Part shown: positions 18,139 to 26,674 of the stretch, in pieces
Position numbering within the stretch: position 1 is the first letter of the stretch
How the letters are laid out: the number at the start of each line of letters is the position of its first letter
Source of the DNA: Streptomyces sp. NRRL F-2580
GTDB lineage: Bacteria; Actinomycetota; Actinomycetes; Streptomycetales; Streptomycetaceae
Length of the DNA: 64,000 nt
Direction: 5' to 3'
Assembly (NCBI RefSeq): GCF_000720115.1
Contig: NZ_JOIR01000024.1
Coordinates: forward strand, 1 to 64,000
Notes under the pieces: generated by a model
Seen by the model: only the letters and a program-made list of their open reading frames with translations
Databases searched by the model: none
Told to the model about the DNA's origin: nothing
Made by a program: the position numbers and the translations under genes

Positions 18139-18551
18139 GGAGGGCTCTTCCGTCGTCGGCCGGCCGGTCGGCCGCCCGGTTCCTCGCCCGGGACCTCTTC
18201 TTCGTCGTACCCGCCGGGTTCGAGTCGGCCGCGGAGGGCTTCGAGTTCTGCGCGCAGCCGGCGGTTCTCCTGTTCCAGGGGGCTGCCCGTGTGCCGGGAC
18301 GACAGCGAGGGGTCGTGCTCCCACCAGTCGATGCCCATCTCCTTGGCCTTGTCCACGGAGGCGATCAAGATGCGGAGTTTGATGGTCAACAGCTCGATGT
18401 CGAGGAGGTTGATGCGGATGTCGCCGGCGATGACGATGCCCTTGTCCAGGACGCGCTCGAGGATGTCGGCGAGGCTGGAGGAGGACTGCCCGTACGGCAT
18501 CGGCGCGCGGGAGGCGAAGCTGCCGGGTCGGCCGGGCAGGGGTTCGGTCAC
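18135..18551 (-). CDS. gvpJ: Gas vesicle protein GvpJ (GvpA family)
   Basis: A 138-residue GvpA-family protein with the core SLADILERVLDKGIVIAGDI then LLDIELLTIKLRILIASVD, followed by WWEHDP typical of GvpJ and a charged coiled-coil-like tail (LEQENRRLRAELEALRG). It is thought to shape vesicle nucleation or width. It lies between gvpG (21-base gap) and gvpL (4-base overlap). Confidence 0.88.
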   Translation of the reverse strand: MTEPLPGRPGSFASRAPMPYGQSSSSLADILERVLDKGIVIAGDIRINLLDIELLTIKLRILIASVDKAKEMGIDWWEHDPSLSSRHTGSPLEQENRRLRAELEALRGRLEPGGYDEEEVPGEEPGGRPAGRRRKSPP

Positions 18552-18572
18552 GGTGGCGCCTCCTCCTTCGGC

Positions 18573-18821
18573 TCAGGGAAGCTGCTGCCGGAACGCTGCG
18601 ATCTCTTCGAGCCTGTCGATCAGCTCGTCCTCCTGGCGGTCGAAGGTCTCCTGGTCAATCTCTCCGCGCAGCAGCTGTTGCTCCAGCTCGGCCAGCCGGC
18701 GCCAGATCGGAGCGGGGTCGTAGTACTCCTCTTCGGCCTTGTCGACCACGCGCTGGGCGACCCAGGTGACAGCGCGTACCGGGGCGGCGGGGAGCGTCAG
18801 CAGGTAGGTCAGGAGTCCCAT
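18573..18821 (-). CDS. gvpG: Gas vesicle protein GvpG
   Basis: An 82-residue protein with the GvpG pattern: MGLLTYLLTLPAAPVRAVTW, then VDKAEEEYYDP and a C-terminal coiled coil (IWRRLAELEQQLLRGEID). GvpG is a small assembly protein encoded next to GvpF in most clusters. A 26-base gap separates it from gvpF; GGAAGGGGAATGCC precedes its ATG. Confidence 0.9.
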   Translation of the reverse strand: MGLLTYLLTLPAAPVRAVTWVAQRVVDKAEEEYYDPAPIWRRLAELEQQLLRGEIDQETFDRQEDELIDRLEEIAAFRQQLP

Positions 18822-18847
18822 GGCATTCCCCTTCCGTGGGGGGCGTG

Positions 18848-19567
18848 TTACCGGACGAAGCTGTAGGGGGGCAGCGGTCCCGAAAAGCGCAGGTCGACGC
18901 CGCTGCCGATCTCGCGGGCCAGGTTGCCTTCCGCGGTACGCAGGGCCTCCTTGTGCTCTTCGGGTACGAGGAGGGAGAGGTTGAGGAAGTCGCTCCCCGA
19001 GGGCGGGTGAGCCAGGTACTCGCGGGAGAAGGGGACGAGCGCCTCGGTCAGGCCGGCAGCCAGGGCCTCCTGCCGTACCTGCACCTCGCGGGCGACTATT
19101 TCGCCCAGGGCGAGCGGCAGGGCCGGATCCCGGTCTCCGTCGCGGATCCGGTCGTTGAGGTCACTCGCCTCGGGCACGTCCTGAAGGATCTGCTGCAGCA
19201 GTGGTGCCTCGTCGGCCTGCGAGGCCCTGACGTGGTGTTCCGCGCACCCCTCCAGACGCTTGAGCGCACCGAGGTAGCTCTCCGCGTTGGACTCGAGGAC
19301 CTCGCGGACCGCGAGGTCGTCGGTGGCGATGTAGCCGAATTGCAGCGGCAGGATCACCCCGTCGGCCATCAGCAGCTCCTGGACCTGCTGGTGGGCGTTC
19401 AGGTCACGGCGTTTGGGGCGGATCTCCTCAGCGATGTCGCTCACCACCGCGCTCAGCGTGCCGGCAGTGACCGTGCGCAGGGGGGAGGGCTCGGCGCCCA
19501 CGCCGCTGACGCCGTCCAGGTGGATGGGGTGGTCCTTCGTGGTGATCGAGTACACGTAGAGCGGCAT
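18848..19567 (-). CDS. gvpF: Gas vesicle protein GvpF
   Basis: A 239-residue GvpF protein: MPLYVYSITTKDHP start, VILPLQFGYIATDD in the middle and the conserved C-terminal LRFSGPLPPYSFV. GvpF is the chaperone-like factor that binds GvpA before shell assembly. The ATG is 3 bases after the gvpA stop, so the two are translationally linked. It is a paralogue of gvpL. Confidence 0.92.
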   Translation of the reverse strand: MPLYVYSITTKDHPIHLDGVSGVGAEPSPLRTVTAGTLSAVVSDIAEEIRPKRRDLNAHQQVQELLMADGVILPLQFGYIATDDLAVREVLESNAESYLGALKRLEGCAEHHVRASQADEAPLLQQILQDVPEASDLNDRIRDGDRDPALPLALGEIVAREVQVRQEALAAGLTEALVPFSREYLAHPPSGSDFLNLSLLVPEEHKEALRTAEGNLAREIGSGVDLRFSGPLPPYSFVR

Positions 19568-19570
19568 CGG

Positions 19571-20044
19571 TTACTCCTTCTCCCGCCGCACCGGGCGTCG
19601 GGCAGCCGGGCGCCGCCGCCTGGGAGCCTCTACCGCTTCTTCCTCCTCTTCCGGCTCCTCTTCCGGCTCCTTGGACTTGGAGGATTTACCGGGCAGGGAA
19701 TCGGTCACGGCCTCGACGGCTCCGCTGATGGCACCCTTCGCCTTCCCGTGGGACCCGCCTTCAAGCATGTTGCCCATGACATCGGGAAGCTGGGCGGGGG
19801 CCTTGCGGCCTGCTTCGAGGTCGAGGCGGTTGCAGGCCTCGGCGAAGCGCAGGTAGGTGTCGACGCTCGCGACCACGATCCGCGCGTCGATCTTGATGAG
19901 TTCGATGCCCACCAAGGAGACGCGGACGAAGACGTCGATGACCAGCCCGCGGTCGAGGATGAGCTCCAGGACGTCGTAGAGGCTGCTCGTGCCGCCTCCC
20001 TGCCCTCGGGCGACGGGGCCGCCGCCCTGCGGCACCATGGTCAT
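19571..20044 (-). CDS. gvpA: Gas vesicle structural protein GvpA, long Streptomyces form
   Basis: A 157-residue protein whose residues 20-75 are the GvpA shell domain ([50 protein letters not shown]). It is twice the length of the classic 70-residue GvpA: residues 80-157 form a tail that turns acidic ([14 protein letters not shown]) and then Arg-rich. Streptomyces GvpA proteins usually carry such a tail. GGAAGGAGGCGCC precedes the ATG. Tail function is unknown. Confidence 0.9.
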   Translation of the reverse strand: MTMVPQGGGPVARGQGGGTSSLYDVLELILDRGLVIDVFVRVSLVGIELIKIDARIVVASVDTYLRFAEACNRLDLEAGRKAPAQLPDVMGNMLEGGSHGKAKGAISGAVEAVTDSLPGKSSKSKEPEEEPEEEEEAVEAPRRRRPAARRPVRREKE

Positions 20045-20072
20045 GGCGCCTCCTTCCGCCGGTGGCCTGCGC

Positions 20073-20447
20073 TCAGGTCGGCCGGTCGATCATGCCGCGC
20101 GTGTAGCGGCGGGTGCGTTCGTAGGAGATCAGCTCGCCGTCCTCGTCCAGCGCGACGCGATAACTGGCCATCACGCTGGTGGTGTCCGGGATGCGTTCCA
20201 GCTCCACCACCTCCACCTGCGCCTCCCAGCCGTCCTCGGTCGGCTTCAACGAGGAGACGGAATCCGGAAGCCGGCCCAGCAGTTCAGCGAGCTGCTGCGC
20301 CGCGGCACGCATCGCCGCCGCCGCGCCCGCCTTCCGCGCACTGCGCCGCGGCGCAGTGCGCCCGGCCCTTTCCCTGTCCTGCCCTTCGCCGTCGCCGGCT
20401 GCGTGCGAAGCGGCCCGCCGGGGGCGTGCAGGTTCCGCTGCGGCCAT
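20073..20447 (-). CDS. gvpO: Gas vesicle protein GvpO
   Basis: A 124-residue protein ending in the GvpO domain: [20 protein letters not shown], then [20 protein letters not shown] and [20 protein letters not shown] with Y-x-R-G. The N-terminal 45 residues are basic and low-complexity. It is the first gene of the gvp operon, with AGGGAGGGG before its ATG. GvpO in haloarchaea affects gvp expression; its role in Streptomyces is unproven. Confidence 0.9.
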   Translation of the reverse strand: MAAAEPARPRRAASHAAGDGEGQDRERAGRTAPRRSARKAGAAAAMRAAAQQLAELLGRLPDSVSSLKPTEDGWEAQVEVVELERIPDTTSVMASYRVALDEDGELISYERTRRYTRGMIDRPT

Positions 20448-20642
20448 ATGCCCCTCCCTTGGGGAGACGGGCTCACAGAAACTAGAATGTCACCAAAACC
20501 AGGTATAAGCCCCATATCGGGGCAGACGCCTTTTCGAGGACGGCATCCGGCCGGACCCCTTCGCGTCAGCGGGCAGTGTGAACGCGCCACTCTCCGCGGG
20601 CGACACCAAGAAGACCGAAAGCGCCCTGGCAGGGGAATGACC
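20448..20642. promoter_or_regulatory. Divergent promoter region of the gas vesicle operon
   Basis: 195 bases separate gvpO (minus) and the acidic/Lys-rich protein gene (plus). A markedly AT-richer patch at about 20476-20515 (AGAAACTAGAATG, ACCAGGTATAAG) is the likely RNA polymerase contact site for one or both directions. It is followed by the small palindrome CCCCATATCGGGG. I cannot assign a sigma factor. Confidence 0.5.
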
Positions 20643-21716
20643 ATGGAGGACACCACCAAGATCACGCTCGCAGCCGCTGTGGCTGGGGGATACCTACTCG
20701 GCCGGGCGAAGAAGGGCCGCCTGGCGTTCACCGTGGCGACCTATCTCGCCGGTCGCCGCTTCGGGCTCGAACCCGGACAGCTGCTCAAGGAGGGCACCTC
20801 CCGGCTCAAGGAGATGCCACAGTTCGAAGAACTCGCCGAGCAGCTGCGAGGAGAAGCCCTCGACGCCGGCAAGCAAGCGCTGGCTGTCGCGGCCAACCGG
20901 AAGCTCGCCGACCTCGCCGGCGTACTGCACGAGCGCACCCTCGAACTGACCCGCAGCGGTCGGGACGAGGAGGAGCAGGGCGAGGACGAGGACGAGGACG
21001 AGGAACCGTACGAGGACGAGGAAGCCGGGGACTACGCGGAAGAGGACGAGGAGGGGTACGCCGAGCCCGAGGACGAAGTGGAAGAAGACGAAGAGGAGGA
21101 GGAAGAGGAAGAAGAAGGCGAGCAGGGACCCGAGGCGGAGGCCGAAGAGGACGAGGAACCCGAGGAAGAGGAAGAGCCCGAAGAGGAAGAGCCGGAGGAG
21201 GAAGAGGAAGAAGAAGAGGAGGAGCCCCCCTCGCCGCCGCGCCGGACTCGTACCTCGGCTCGCGCACGCAGCGGCAGGCCCGCAGCCCCCGCCCGAAAGA
21301 CCGTCCGGCGCCCCACCCCGGCGAAGAAGTCAGCACCTGCGAAGAAGGCGGCACCCGCGAAGAAGGCCGCACCTGCAAAGAGGAGCCCCGCAAAGAAGGC
21401 AGCGCCCTCGGGTGAGGCGACACCCGCCAAGAAGGCCGCGACGAAGAAGTCCTCCCCTGCCAGGAAGACGGCAGCGAAGAAGACCGCCGGCGCCCGGCCG
21501 GCGAAGAAGGCAGCGCCCGCCAAGAAGAGCGCCCCGCGAAGGGCGGCTACGAAGAAGACCAGCGCCCCGCCGCGCAAGAGGAGCACCGCTCAAAGCCCGG
21601 CACGCAAGAGCGCTGCCACCAAGTCCACCGCCAAGAAGGCCACGGGCCGCACCCCGGCCGCCCGCAAGACGGCCGCCAAGAAGACGGCGGCGCGCAAGCC
21701 GTCCACGCGGAGGTAG
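20643..21716 (+). CDS. Gas-vesicle-linked protein with acidic stretch and histone-H1-like tail
   Basis: A 357-residue protein in three parts. Residues 1-100 are folded, opening with a hydrophobic segment and glycine motif (ITLAAAVAGGYLLGRAKKG) that could anchor it to a membrane or vesicle. Residues 100-195 are almost all Glu/Asp. Residues 200-357 are Lys/Ala/Pro repeats (PAKKAAPAKKAAPAKR) like histone H1 or HupS tails. The ATG at 20643 has AGGGG at proper distance; an ATG two codons earlier is too close. It is divergent from gvpO and 3 bases from the next gene. Function unknown; a self-interacting polyampholyte or nucleic-acid-binding role is inference. Confidence 0.75.
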   Translation: MEDTTKITLAAAVAGGYLLGRAKKGRLAFTVATYLAGRRFGLEPGQLLKEGTSRLKEMPQFEELAEQLRGEALDAGKQALAVAANRKLADLAGVLHERTLELTRSGRDEEEQGEDEDEDEEPYEDEEAGDYAEEDEEGYAEPEDEVEEDEEEEEEEEEGEQGPEAEAEEDEEPEEEEEPEEEEPEEEEEEEEEEPPSPPRRTRTSARARSGRPAAPARKTVRRPTPAKKSAPAKKAAPAKKAAPAKRSPAKKAAPSGEATPAKKAATKKSSPARKTAAKKTAGARPAKKAAPAKKSAPRRAATKKTSAPPRKRSTAQSPARKSAATKSTAKKATGRTPAARKTAAKKTAARKPSTRR

Positions 21717-21719
21717 GCC

Positions 21720-22817
21720 ATGGCAACCTCAGACCGCACAGGCTCGTCCGAGTCCCCCTCCGGGATGGACAAGCTGCTGAAGGAACTCACGGGATACCTC
21801 GCCGCCCAGGCCGACCAACTGGCCGACAAGGCCACCGACAAGCTCTCCGACGTCACCGACCAGCTCTACGACGTTGCCGACAACGACGGCAGCCTCTCGG
21901 ACGTCGCCGGCATCGGCAGCCGGCTCCTGCAGGGCGACTCCCCCCTGAAGGCGTTCGCCGGCCAGAAACTCGGCAACCTCAAGGACAAGGTCACCGAGGC
22001 GTTCGGTGGCGGCAAAGGCCGCGGCCGCAAGAGCAGTGGCGGCAAAGTCGTCAACATCGTCGAGGCCCTCGACGTCGGCCTCCCACTGCGCACGGTCTAC
22101 GACCACTGGACGCAGTACGAGGACTTCAGCGGATTCACCAAAGGCGTCCGCGACGTCTCCCGCGACGACGACACCAACAGCGACTGGAAGGTCAAGGTCG
22201 GCCCCTCCACGCGAAGCTGGAAGGCTACCGTCCAGGAACAGGTGCCCGACGACCGCATCGTGTGGACCTCTCAGGGCGCGAAGGGAACCACCCGCGGCTG
22301 CGTCACGTTCCACGAACTCGCCCCGTCGCTGACCCGCATCGTCATCGTCGTTGAGTACTACCCGTCCGGGCTCTTCGAAAAGACCGGCAATCTCTGGCGC
22401 GCGCAGGGCCGCCGCCTGCGCCTGGACCTGAAGAACTTCCTGCGCCACGCCATGCTCACCACCGACGAACCGGAAGGCTGGCGCGGCGAGATCCGCGACG
22501 GCGAGGTCGTGCGGACACATGAAGAAGCGCTCGAAGAAGAACAGGACGAAGAGGCGGAGGAGGGAGAGTACGAGGACGGCGGCGCCGAGGAGGACGAGGA
22601 GAACGAGGAGGAGTACGCGGACGGCGAGGAGCAGGGCGACGAAGGAGACGCGGACGAGGACGCTCAGTACAGGGACGAGGAGCTTGAAGAGGAAGACGAG
22701 GAACCTGAGGAGGAACCCGAGGAGGACGCCGAGGAGGAACCGGACGAGGAACCGGACGAGGAGGCAGAGGAGGAGCCCGCTCCGCCTCGCCGGCGCCGGC
22801 ACCGCCAGCCCGCGTGA
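21720..22817 (+). CDS. SRPBCC protein with acidic C-terminal tail, gas vesicle locus
   Basis: A 365-residue protein. Residues 1-110 are helical and charged (LAAQADQLADKATDKLSDVT). Residues 118-255 are an SRPBCC/START-like domain (VVNIVEALDVGLPLRTVYDH, TQYEDFSGFTKGV, VWTSQGAKG). The last 100 residues are nearly all Glu/Asp, ending in an Arg-rich RRRRHRQ. It starts 3 bases after its neighbour's stop and shares the acidic-then-basic layout, so the two probably act together, likely on gas vesicles. No enzyme activity can be claimed. Confidence 0.75.
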   Translation: MATSDRTGSSESPSGMDKLLKELTGYLAAQADQLADKATDKLSDVTDQLYDVADNDGSLSDVAGIGSRLLQGDSPLKAFAGQKLGNLKDKVTEAFGGGKGRGRKSSGGKVVNIVEALDVGLPLRTVYDHWTQYEDFSGFTKGVRDVSRDDDTNSDWKVKVGPSTRSWKATVQEQVPDDRIVWTSQGAKGTTRGCVTFHELAPSLTRIVIVVEYYPSGLFEKTGNLWRAQGRRLRLDLKNFLRHAMLTTDEPEGWRGEIRDGEVVRTHEEALEEEQDEEAEEGEYEDGGAEEDEENEEEYADGEEQGDEGDADEDAQYRDEELEEEDEEPEEEPEEDAEEEPDEEPDEEAEEEPAPPRRRRHRQPA

Positions 22818-22851
22818 AGCCGTCCCCTCGAAGCAGCAACGGCTGACACAT

Positions 22852-22887
22852 GTGAGGGCCGGCGGGATATCTCCCGCCGGCCCTCAC
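22852..22887. terminator. 16-bp stem terminator hairpin
   Basis: Perfect arms of 16 bp (22852-22867 and 22872-22887) around a TATC loop, GC-rich. It lies between the convergent stops of the SRPBCC gene (22817) and the CsbD gene (22926) and is placed to end both transcripts. Confidence 0.8.
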
Positions 22888-22925
22888 CCCCACGTGACCT
22901 CACGTACCAGCCTCGCCTCGGGGTG

Positions 22926-23099
22926 TCAGTGCTTCAGCGCGTCTTTCGCCTTCTGGGCGGCCTGCTTCGCGTCACCCAGCGCCTGCTCGCTCCGCCCCTT
23001 GGCCTCCAGGCTCTCGTTCCCCACCGCCTTGCCCGTGGTTTCCTTCGCCTTGCCCTTGGTCGTCTTGGCGACGTTCTTGACCTTCTTCCCTGCACCCAT
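22926..23099 (-). CDS. CsbD family stress protein
   Basis: A 57-residue, highly charged, Cys-free protein: KVKNVAKTTKGKAKETTGKA then EAKGRSEQALGDAKQAAQKA. This is the CsbD pattern of lysine-rich helices with conserved KG repeats. CsbD-like proteins are sigma-B-type stress proteins of unknown mechanism. The ATG at 23099 has GGGGAGG seven bases upstream; a GTG three codons earlier is less well placed. A second, related gene lies at 24201. Confidence 0.85.
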   Translation of the reverse strand: MGAGKKVKNVAKTTKGKAKETTGKAVGNESLEAKGRSEQALGDAKQAAQKAKDALKH

Positions 23100-23429
23100 T
23101 CCTCTCACCTCCCCGCCACTCGGTGCTAGGCAGTACAGCCTCCTCAGCCCCTACCCCTCGCGAGAACGAATACGCATTTCGTGTGCCGGGATGCACTGGG
23201 GAGGGGCTGTGCGACATGCGTGGGTTCGCTCAGCGGTGCGGCTGTCGACACGCTGTGTGTCCGGTCCGAAGCACCGTGGGGATCCTCGACGATTCAGGCA
23301 ATTTGCAACGTTCTCGGCGTTTAAAACCGGGTAGGTGGCAAACATGGACTCGCAGAGGCTTCTCCCACTACTCCGGAATTGGTGTCGCCGACGAGGAGTA
23401 CGTCGGCCCGTCGATCCGGGCAGGCAATC

Positions 23430-23717
23430 ATGATTTTCACCCTGGGGCGGCATGGACATAAGTGGAGACGGCGTCGAGTGCTCGTTCGCTGGATGCGACG
23501 GCCCGTCGTGGGACGGATTTTCTTGCCACTGACGGTCTGGGGTTTGCGAGTGACGGTGTGGGCCGCTCGGCGGGCGCTGCGCCGTAGGATGAAACGCGCC
23601 CTGCATGGGTTATGGACCAGCCGCGTCACGCTCGGGCGCGGGTGCCAGGTGCGCCTGGTCCGCCGGGGTCGAAGCGCCCCATCGCGGCGCAACCTCGTCG
23701 GGCTCAGACCTCCGTGA
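23430..23717 (+). CDS. Doubtful small basic hypothetical protein
   Basis: A 95-codon frame from an ATG. The product is Arg-rich with one moderately hydrophobic segment (IFLPLTVWGLRVTVWAARRA). There is no clear ribosome binding site (CAGGCA only) and no family I know. Third-position GC bias is weak. It may be non-coding. Confidence 0.25.
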   Translation: MIFTLGRHGHKWRRRRVLVRWMRRPVVGRIFLPLTVWGLRVTVWAARRALRRRMKRALHGLWTSRVTLGRGCQVRLVRRGRSAPSRRNLVGLRPP

Positions 23718-23730
23718 GCAGCGAACGAAG

Positions 23731-23767
23731 GAAACGGCTTCGCCCACTCACGCAGGGAAGCCGTTTC
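23731..23767 (-). terminator. Hairpin downstream of the GlsB/YeaQ gene
   Basis: GAAACGGCTTC and GAAGCCGTTTC are perfectly complementary (11 bp) around a 15-base loop. It lies about 40 bases past the GlsB stop on the minus strand. Confidence 0.5.
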
Positions 23768-23805
23768 GCGCATCGAAGGGGCCGGCGTCCGGTTGCCGTT
23801 TCCTG

Positions 23806-24069
23806 TTAGTGCCTAGCGCGGCTGAAGAGGCGGAAGATGCCGAGGAGGATGAGGGAGCCGACGATGGCGGCGATCCATGTCGAGATTTCGAAGAAGCCGT
23901 CGACGGAGTCAACTCCGAAAATAACCTTACCGAGCCACCCGCCGAGCAGGCCGCCCGCGATTCCTATCAGTATGGTGATGATAATGCCGCCCGGGTCCTT
24001 CCCAGGCATCAGCATTTTTGCGATGATGCCCGCGAAAAGACCGATAAGAATCCAAGCAAGTATGCCCAT
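23806..24069 (-). CDS. GlsB/YeaQ/YmgE family stress-response membrane protein
   Basis: An 87-residue membrane protein with three glycine-rich helices: ILAWILIGLFAGIIAKMLMP, then GIIITILIGIAGGLLGGWLG and IAAIVGSLILLGIFRLF. MPGKDPGG after helix 1 is the family signature. GGGAAAGAAATC precedes the ATG. The gene uses noticeably more A/T third bases (ATT, ATA, AAA) than its neighbours, hinting at later acquisition. It is sandwiched between two CsbD-like genes. Confidence 0.88.
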   Translation of the reverse strand: MGILAWILIGLFAGIIAKMLMPGKDPGGIIITILIGIAGGLLGGWLGKVIFGVDSVDGFFEISTWIAAIVGSLILLGIFRLFSRARH

Positions 24070-24200
24070 GATTTCTTTCCCGTCTCGTCGTGTAAAGGAG
24101 CGGTGCACTTCTGCTTCTGTGCCGTTCAGGCAGATCCAGCCTTCGAGACTGCCCGCACTGATCCTTCAGCTACTCGGCCAACGGCCAGGGAACTGACGGG

Positions 24201-24371
24201 TCAACTCAACGCATCCTTGCCCTTCTCCTTGAGGCGCCGGGCATTGCCCCGGGCTTCCAGAGCGGCACCCTTGGCGGCCAGGGTCTCCTTGCCCATGGCA
24301 TGGGCCGCCTTTTTCACAGCCCTTCCCGCAACTCGTTCCATCTCCGCCTTCACTTTCTCGCCAGTACTCAT
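24201..24371 (-). CDS. Small CsbD-like stress protein
   Basis: A 56-residue protein from the ATG at 24369-24371 to a TGA at 24201-24203. It is rich in Lys/Ala/Glu: STGEKVKAEMERVAGRAVKK, then LAAKGAALEARGNARRLKEK. This matches the CsbD-like layout of its neighbour at 22926. No cysteine or membrane segment. The preceding sequence (GAGGGTGAT) gives a plausible ribosome binding site. Likely a general stress protein. Confidence 0.7.
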   Translation of the reverse strand: MSTGEKVKAEMERVAGRAVKKAAHAMGKETLAAKGAALEARGNARRLKEKGKDALS

Positions 24372-24963
24372 ATCACCCTCATTTGACCGTCTTATGCTAT
24401 GGATATGTCCGCACAGGCGACTCCCAAACGATTCATGCGAGACCCGGTCTCGACGGTCTCAATGTCGGGGGCACGAGGCGCAGCAGGGCAGCCGGGGCCA
24501 GAATGCGACGGCGGCGGCGTCGGCCCCGATGGCGGTGACGACACCCAGCCATCTGTCTCGCCGTGCCCTTGTAGCAGCAGCGGCCGCCAGCGCCTGTAGG
24601 CGCACCACCTGGTGCTGATTCCCCATCATGTTTGTCAAGGCACCGGGTATGTGGGAGAGGCTGGGAAGTGATCCCGGCGCTCGCCGCGGCGGCGGGTGTC
24701 GATCACCGTGCAGTGGTGCGGGGCCTTGTCGGCATCCGTCCCGCCCAGAGCTCGGGCACCCCAGCCTCCCTCGTCAATCGGTTGACCGGTCGTTGAGACC
24801 AGAGGAGTCACAGACGGAAGAACGCATGAGGTCGACGGCCACCGCTCCTCCGAGTGGCGGCCCGTCCACTGCCGCCACCAGCTCCGACCGCGGAACGGTC
24901 GGGCAGCCGGCACCGCGCCAGGGTTTCGCGTGCGCTTCCCGACGGCGGGCCGACACTGGAGGC
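24372..24963. other. Gene-free spacer upstream of the PHP gene
   Basis: 592 bases. Several short frames exist but none has a ribosome binding site plus recognisable protein. The AT-richer part at 24372-24400 probably carries the promoter of the CsbD-like gene. Confidence 0.4.
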
Positions 24964-25965
24964 ATGGATCCGAACGAAGCGCTGCGTCGGATCGCCTTCC
25001 TCCTCGAATGGCGCGGCGCCTCCCCGTACCGGGTGCGGGCCTTCCACACGGCAGCCGACGCCACTCGCCACCTGCAACCGGGCCCAGTGGACGCCGCCCA
25101 GGCCAGACGACTGCGCGGGGTGGGCCCGCTCACCGCCGAGGTGATTTCCCAGGCATCGACCGGAGCGGTACCGAGCTACCTCGCCCGCCTACAGGCCGAA
25201 GCCGGCCCGGGCGCCCGAGCCGGCTGGGACCTGGCGGCCGCGAGCACCGGGGACTGCCACCTGCACTCCGACTGGTCGGACGGCGGCAGCCCGCTCGAGG
25301 ACATGGCCGAGGCGGCCAGCGCCCTGGGCCACCAATGGGCCGTACTGACGGATCATTCGCCGCGGCTGACGATCGCCCACGGCCTGAGCCCGGATCGGCT
25401 CGAGTGCCAACTACAGGCCGTGGCCGCCGTGAATTCCAGGATGGGCCCAGGCTTCCGGCTGCTCACCGGCATCGAGTGCGACATCCTCGACGACGGCTCG
25501 CTCGACCAGGACGAAGACCTGCTCGGCCGTCTCGACATCGTCGTGGCATCCGTGCACTCCAAGCTCCGCTCGGAACCCGAGCCCATGACCGCCCGCCTGC
25601 TGGCTGCGGTGCGCAACCCGAACGTCGACGTCCTGGGGCACTGCACAGGGCGGATCATCACCGGCCGGGGGCGCCCGCGGTCGCGCTTCGACGCCGAGAC
25701 CGTGTTCGCCGCGTGCGCGGAGGCCGGTACCGCGGTGGAGATCAATTGCCGGCCCGAACGACGGGACCCCCCGGATGACCTGCTCGTGCAGGCCGCCACC
25801 GCGGGCTGCCGGTTCGCCGTGGACACCGACGCCCACGCCCCGGAACAGCTGCACTGGCAGAGCTCCGGTTACGCACGTGCGGCGCGGATCGGCCTGGGCG
25901 CGGACCGGCTGATCACGACCTGGTCCCTCGATCGGCTGCTGCCAACCAGAAGCGGCAGTCAGTGA
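24964..25965 (+). CDS. PHP domain phosphoesterase with helix-hairpin-helix N-terminus (PolX-like)
   Basis: A 333-residue protein. Residues 1-75 resemble the helix-hairpin-helix region of family X polymerases (ALRRIAFLLEWRG, RRLRGVGPLTAEVISQA). Residues 95-320 are a PHP phosphoesterase domain with metal ligands in GDCHLHSDWSDGG, LTDHSPRL, GIECDI, VASVHSK, LGHCTG and FAVDTDAHAP. The polymerase palm of PolX is absent, so this is a stand-alone PHP enzyme, perhaps a DNA 3'-end or phosphate-ester hydrolase. The ATG at 24964 follows CACTGGAGGC. Confidence 0.85.
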   Translation: MDPNEALRRIAFLLEWRGASPYRVRAFHTAADATRHLQPGPVDAAQARRLRGVGPLTAEVISQASTGAVPSYLARLQAEAGPGARAGWDLAAASTGDCHLHSDWSDGGSPLEDMAEAASALGHQWAVLTDHSPRLTIAHGLSPDRLECQLQAVAAVNSRMGPGFRLLTGIECDILDDGSLDQDEDLLGRLDIVVASVHSKLRSEPEPMTARLLAAVRNPNVDVLGHCTGRIITGRGRPRSRFDAETVFAACAEAGTAVEINCRPERRDPPDDLLVQAATAGCRFAVDTDAHAPEQLHWQSSGYARAARIGLGADRLITTWSLDRLLPTRSGSQ

Positions 25966-26116
25966 TCTACCCGCCTTGCGCCCTGTACGTCGGCCCGGCG
26001 CGAGGCAGCCGCCTCCGCCAAGCGGGTGAGACGCTCCTGCGACTGGGCGCCCGCGCGTCGGGCGGCTGGAGCCGGGCGAGGACCTGCCGGCGGACGGACG
26101 AACCGGCTGGCGGGGG

Positions 26117-26674
26117 TCAGTCGGCCGGCGACCAGAAGGCAGCCACGGTCCCGCTGCCCGGCGCCAGCCGCTCCCAGCCGCAGAGCACATCCATCACCAC
26201 CACTCCCGAGGTCGGAAAACCCGCCCTCACCCGCTCCAGCAGGTCCGACGGGCCGCTCCCGGCCAGGCCGACGGCCAGCTCGTGGATCCCTGAGTTGTGG
26301 CCGACCAGGACCAATGAGCAGAGGCCCGGCCCCCGCTCCGCCAGGACGGTGGCCAGCATGCTGGGCGCCGCGTTGTAGAGCCGCTCGTCGTAAACGACGG
26401 GTGGTGGGTCCTTCAGCGCGGGGGCTGCGAGCTGCCAGGTCTGCCGCGTCCTGCGGGCCGGGGAGCACAGCACCAGGTCGGGCTCGAAACCGGAGTCCGC
26501 AAGCCAGTGGCCCGTCCGGGGTGCGTCGGCGTATCCGCGCTTACTCAAAGGACGATCGAAGTCGTCGATGGGCTGGTCCTTCGGCACGGCCTTGGCGTGC
26601 CGTACCAGCAGCAGCCGGCACACCGTCTTTTTGTCCGGGTCCGACGTCGGCCGGGATCCGGGATCCGGGGCCAT
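26117..26674 (-). CDS. SixA-type histidine phosphatase
   Basis: A 185-residue member of the histidine phosphatase superfamily. The catalytic RHA motif is in CRLLLVRHAKAVPKD (His26). The other pocket residues are in RPLSKRG, LCSPARRTRQTW and the second catalytic His in LVLVGHNSGIHEL. SixA-like enzymes remove phosphate from phosphohistidine or small phosphomolecules. GGAAGGAGACGGCC precedes the ATG. Single gene, converging on the PHP gene. Confidence 0.9.
   Translation of the reverse strand: MAPDPGSRPTSDPDKKTVCRLLLVRHAKAVPKDQPIDDFDRPLSKRGYADAPRTGHWLADSGFEPDLVLCSPARRTRQTWQLAAPALKDPPPVVYDERLYNAAPSMLATVLAERGPGLCSLVLVGHNSGIHELAVGLAGSGPSDLLERVRAGFPTSGVVVMDVLCGWERLAPGSGTVAAFWSPAD

Larger units (their letters stand above)
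23100..23805. other. 706-base stretch with one doubtful ORF
   Basis: Between the CsbD and GlsB genes. Base composition is more AT-rich than elsewhere around 23150-23450. It contains the doubtful ORF 23430-23717 and the hairpin 23731-23767; nothing else is supported. Confidence 0.4.
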
